Shown piece by piece: positions 7,012 through 7,848 of a stretch of 7,848 nt of DNA. The DNA comes from NAK19 sp034434515 (lineage in GTDB: Bacteria; Chloroflexota; Anaerolineae; Anaerolineales; UBA4823). The notes under the pieces were generated by a model that was not told the origin of the DNA, made no database searches, and was given only the letters and a program-made list of their open reading frames with translations. The stretch lies in assembly GCA_034434515.1 (NCBI GenBank), contig DAOTZA010000022.1:1-7848 (forward strand), read 5' to 3'. The position numbers were made by a program, and so were the translations under genes. Position 1 is the stretch's first letter, and each line of letters starts with the position of its first letter.

Positions 7012-7831
7012 ACCGCAGGTGGTTACCCTGACGCTCGATCAGTTGCTCCAGCGCGGTTATCCGATTGATCTGGTCATTGTCATCTACACGGTTGCAGAAC
7101 CCATTCTGGAGGCAATGGAGCGCATTCTTGGCGAGTTTGCTTCGGCACACTATCCACACATTGCTCTGCGCGCCGTGCCGGTGATGGATGAACGCGGCAC
7201 AGTGCCAGATTTCCTCAGCGAGGCTGATCTGCGCGCCTTGCGCAAAACCCTCTATCGTGAAGTGCAAGAGAACCGCCGCCAGAAACGCACGATCCATCTC
7301 TGTATCTCAGGTGGACGCAAGGTGATGGGTATCTCTGCGATGGTGGTAGCGCAACTGCTCTTTAGCGCCGAGGACCGCGTTTGGCATCTGGTCAGCCAGG
7401 GGTGGAAGCCCGGCTCAGAAGTGCGCATGCATGCTGCTGCCGACGATCAAATTTGCCTGGTGCCGCTGCCGGTCTTACGCTGGACGGATTCACTTGGCTT
7501 GCTGGCCGCCTTTGGGGAGTTGGACGACCCGGAAGAAGCCCTGCAGCGACGGGAAAGACTTGCCCAGGCAGATGATTTGCGCCGCGCCCGCGAGTTTATC
7601 GAGCGTAAACTCACCCGCGCCGAGCGCGAAGTGGTGCGCCTGGCTTGTCTGGGCTGGGATAATGCTGCGATTGCTGCTCACCTGGTCAAAAGCGAAGCCA
7701 CGGTTGCTAACCAGTTGACCAGCGCCTATGCCAAACTGAATGAGTTCCTCGGCTTTCCGTCCCGTCCGCCAGACCGCGCCGTGCTGGTAGCTACATTAGG
7801 CCTCTATTTTGCCCTTGAGGAGGTGAGCTGA
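6965..7831 (+). CDS. CARF-domain protein with C-terminal LuxR-type HTH, putative cyclic-oligonucleotide-responsive regulator
   Basis: A 288-residue protein in two parts. Residues about 5-190 form a CARF domain of the Cas_NE0113/ring-nuclease-like type: a first Rossmann strand and ligand loop IATLGSEPQVV (10-20), helix, strand VIVIYT (37-42), and the signature IHLCISGGRKVMGISAM (110-126) with the conserved GGRK (K119). A charged helix (about 194-215) links to a LuxR/GerE-type HTH at 216-264: LTRAEREVVRLACLGWDN, AAIAAHLVKSEATVANQL as the helix-turn-helix, then AKLNEFLGF. CARF domains are known to bind cyclic oligoadenylates made by type III Cas10; ring nucleases of this fold also degrade them. 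I infer a transcription factor that senses such a ligand and may control the cas operon. The CARF effector is not HEPN: no RxxxxH nuclease domain follows. It overlaps cas6 by 47 bases. The ATG at 6965 is chosen because the CARF fold starts there; an ATG at 6917 would add 16 unlike residues. Ribosome binding sites are weak for both, suggesting coupling to cas6. Confidence 0.85.
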   Translation: MVLVKRHTLIATLGSEPQVVTLTLDQLLQRGYPIDLVIVIYTVAEPILEAMERILGEFASAHYPHIALRAVPVMDERGTVPDFLSEADLRALRKTLYREVQENRRQKRTIHLCISGGRKVMGISAMVVAQLLFSAEDRVWHLVSQGWKPGSEVRMHAAADDQICLVPLPVLRWTDSLGLLAAFGELDDPEEALQRRERLAQADDLRRAREFIERKLTRAEREVVRLACLGWDNAAIAAHLVKSEATVANQLTSAYAKLNEFLGFPSRPPDRAVLVATLGLYFALEEVS

Positions 7832-7848
7832 GCAAAATTTAGGAATAG

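Noticed and set aside
7817..7828. GAGGAGGTGAGC at the end of the CARF-HTH gene, sharing AGGAGGTGAGC with the cas8 ribosome binding site, as a possible signal for a next gene
   Set aside because: No ATG, GTG or TTG with an open frame follows at a suitable distance before the window ends; a CTG at 7828 meets a stop after four codons. The bases are explained by the protein's EEVS ending.
1..7848. CRISPR repeats, tRNA, rRNA, insertion sequence ends or a terminator hairpin
   Set aside because: Reading through the window I saw no regularly spaced direct repeats, no tRNA-like fold, no transposase and no GC hairpin with a T-run; coding sequence fills almost all of it.

Overview
The window is the effector half of a class 1, type I CRISPR-Cas locus. 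All genes are on the + strand and closely packed (1-255 and 267-7831), so it reads as one operon. The order is: the 3' end of a WYL-domain regulator, cas8b (Cst1-like), cas7 (Cst2/DevR-like), cas5, cas3 (HD nuclease fused to helicase), cas6, and a CARF-domain protein with a C-terminal LuxR-type helix-turn-helix. The combination of Cst1-, Cst2- and Cas5t-like proteins points to subtype I-B (the former Tneap type). The window ends 17 bases after the last gene. No cas1, cas2, cas4, cas10 or CRISPR repeat array is present.

The source is a bacterium of moderate G+C content with strong AGGAGG-type ribosome binding sites. Protein style (a WYL regulator beside the cas genes, this Cas6 type, a LuxR-type HTH) would fit a Chloroflexota/Anaerolineae-like organism, but that is an impression from memory and not a demonstrated placement.

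Layout: 1-255 is the WYL C-terminal (WCX-like) tail, 5'-truncated by the window edge. 267-3570 encodes the Cascade backbone: Cas8 large subunit, Cas7 crRNA backbone and Cas5 5'-handle binder. 3545-5923 encodes Cas3, overlapping cas5 by 26 bases, with complete HD and helicase motifs. After the only sizeable gap (5924-5997), 5998-7011 encodes the crRNA-processing Cas6. 6965-7831, overlapping cas6 by 47 bases, encodes the CARF-HTH protein.

Working model: Cas6 cuts the pre-crRNA, Cas8/Cas7/Cas5 with crRNA recognise target DNA, and Cas3 is recruited to unwind and degrade it. The two outer genes look regulatory: a WYL ligand sensor at the 5' end and a CARF nucleotide sensor joined to a DNA-binding domain at the 3' end. 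The most interesting points are this CARF-LuxR fusion in a locus with no Cas10 to make cyclic oligoadenylate, the pair of ligand-sensing regulators around one effector cassette, and a Cas8 without the CXXC motifs that characterise the Cst1 family. The core system is a known type; the regulatory wiring is the part that may be undescribed.
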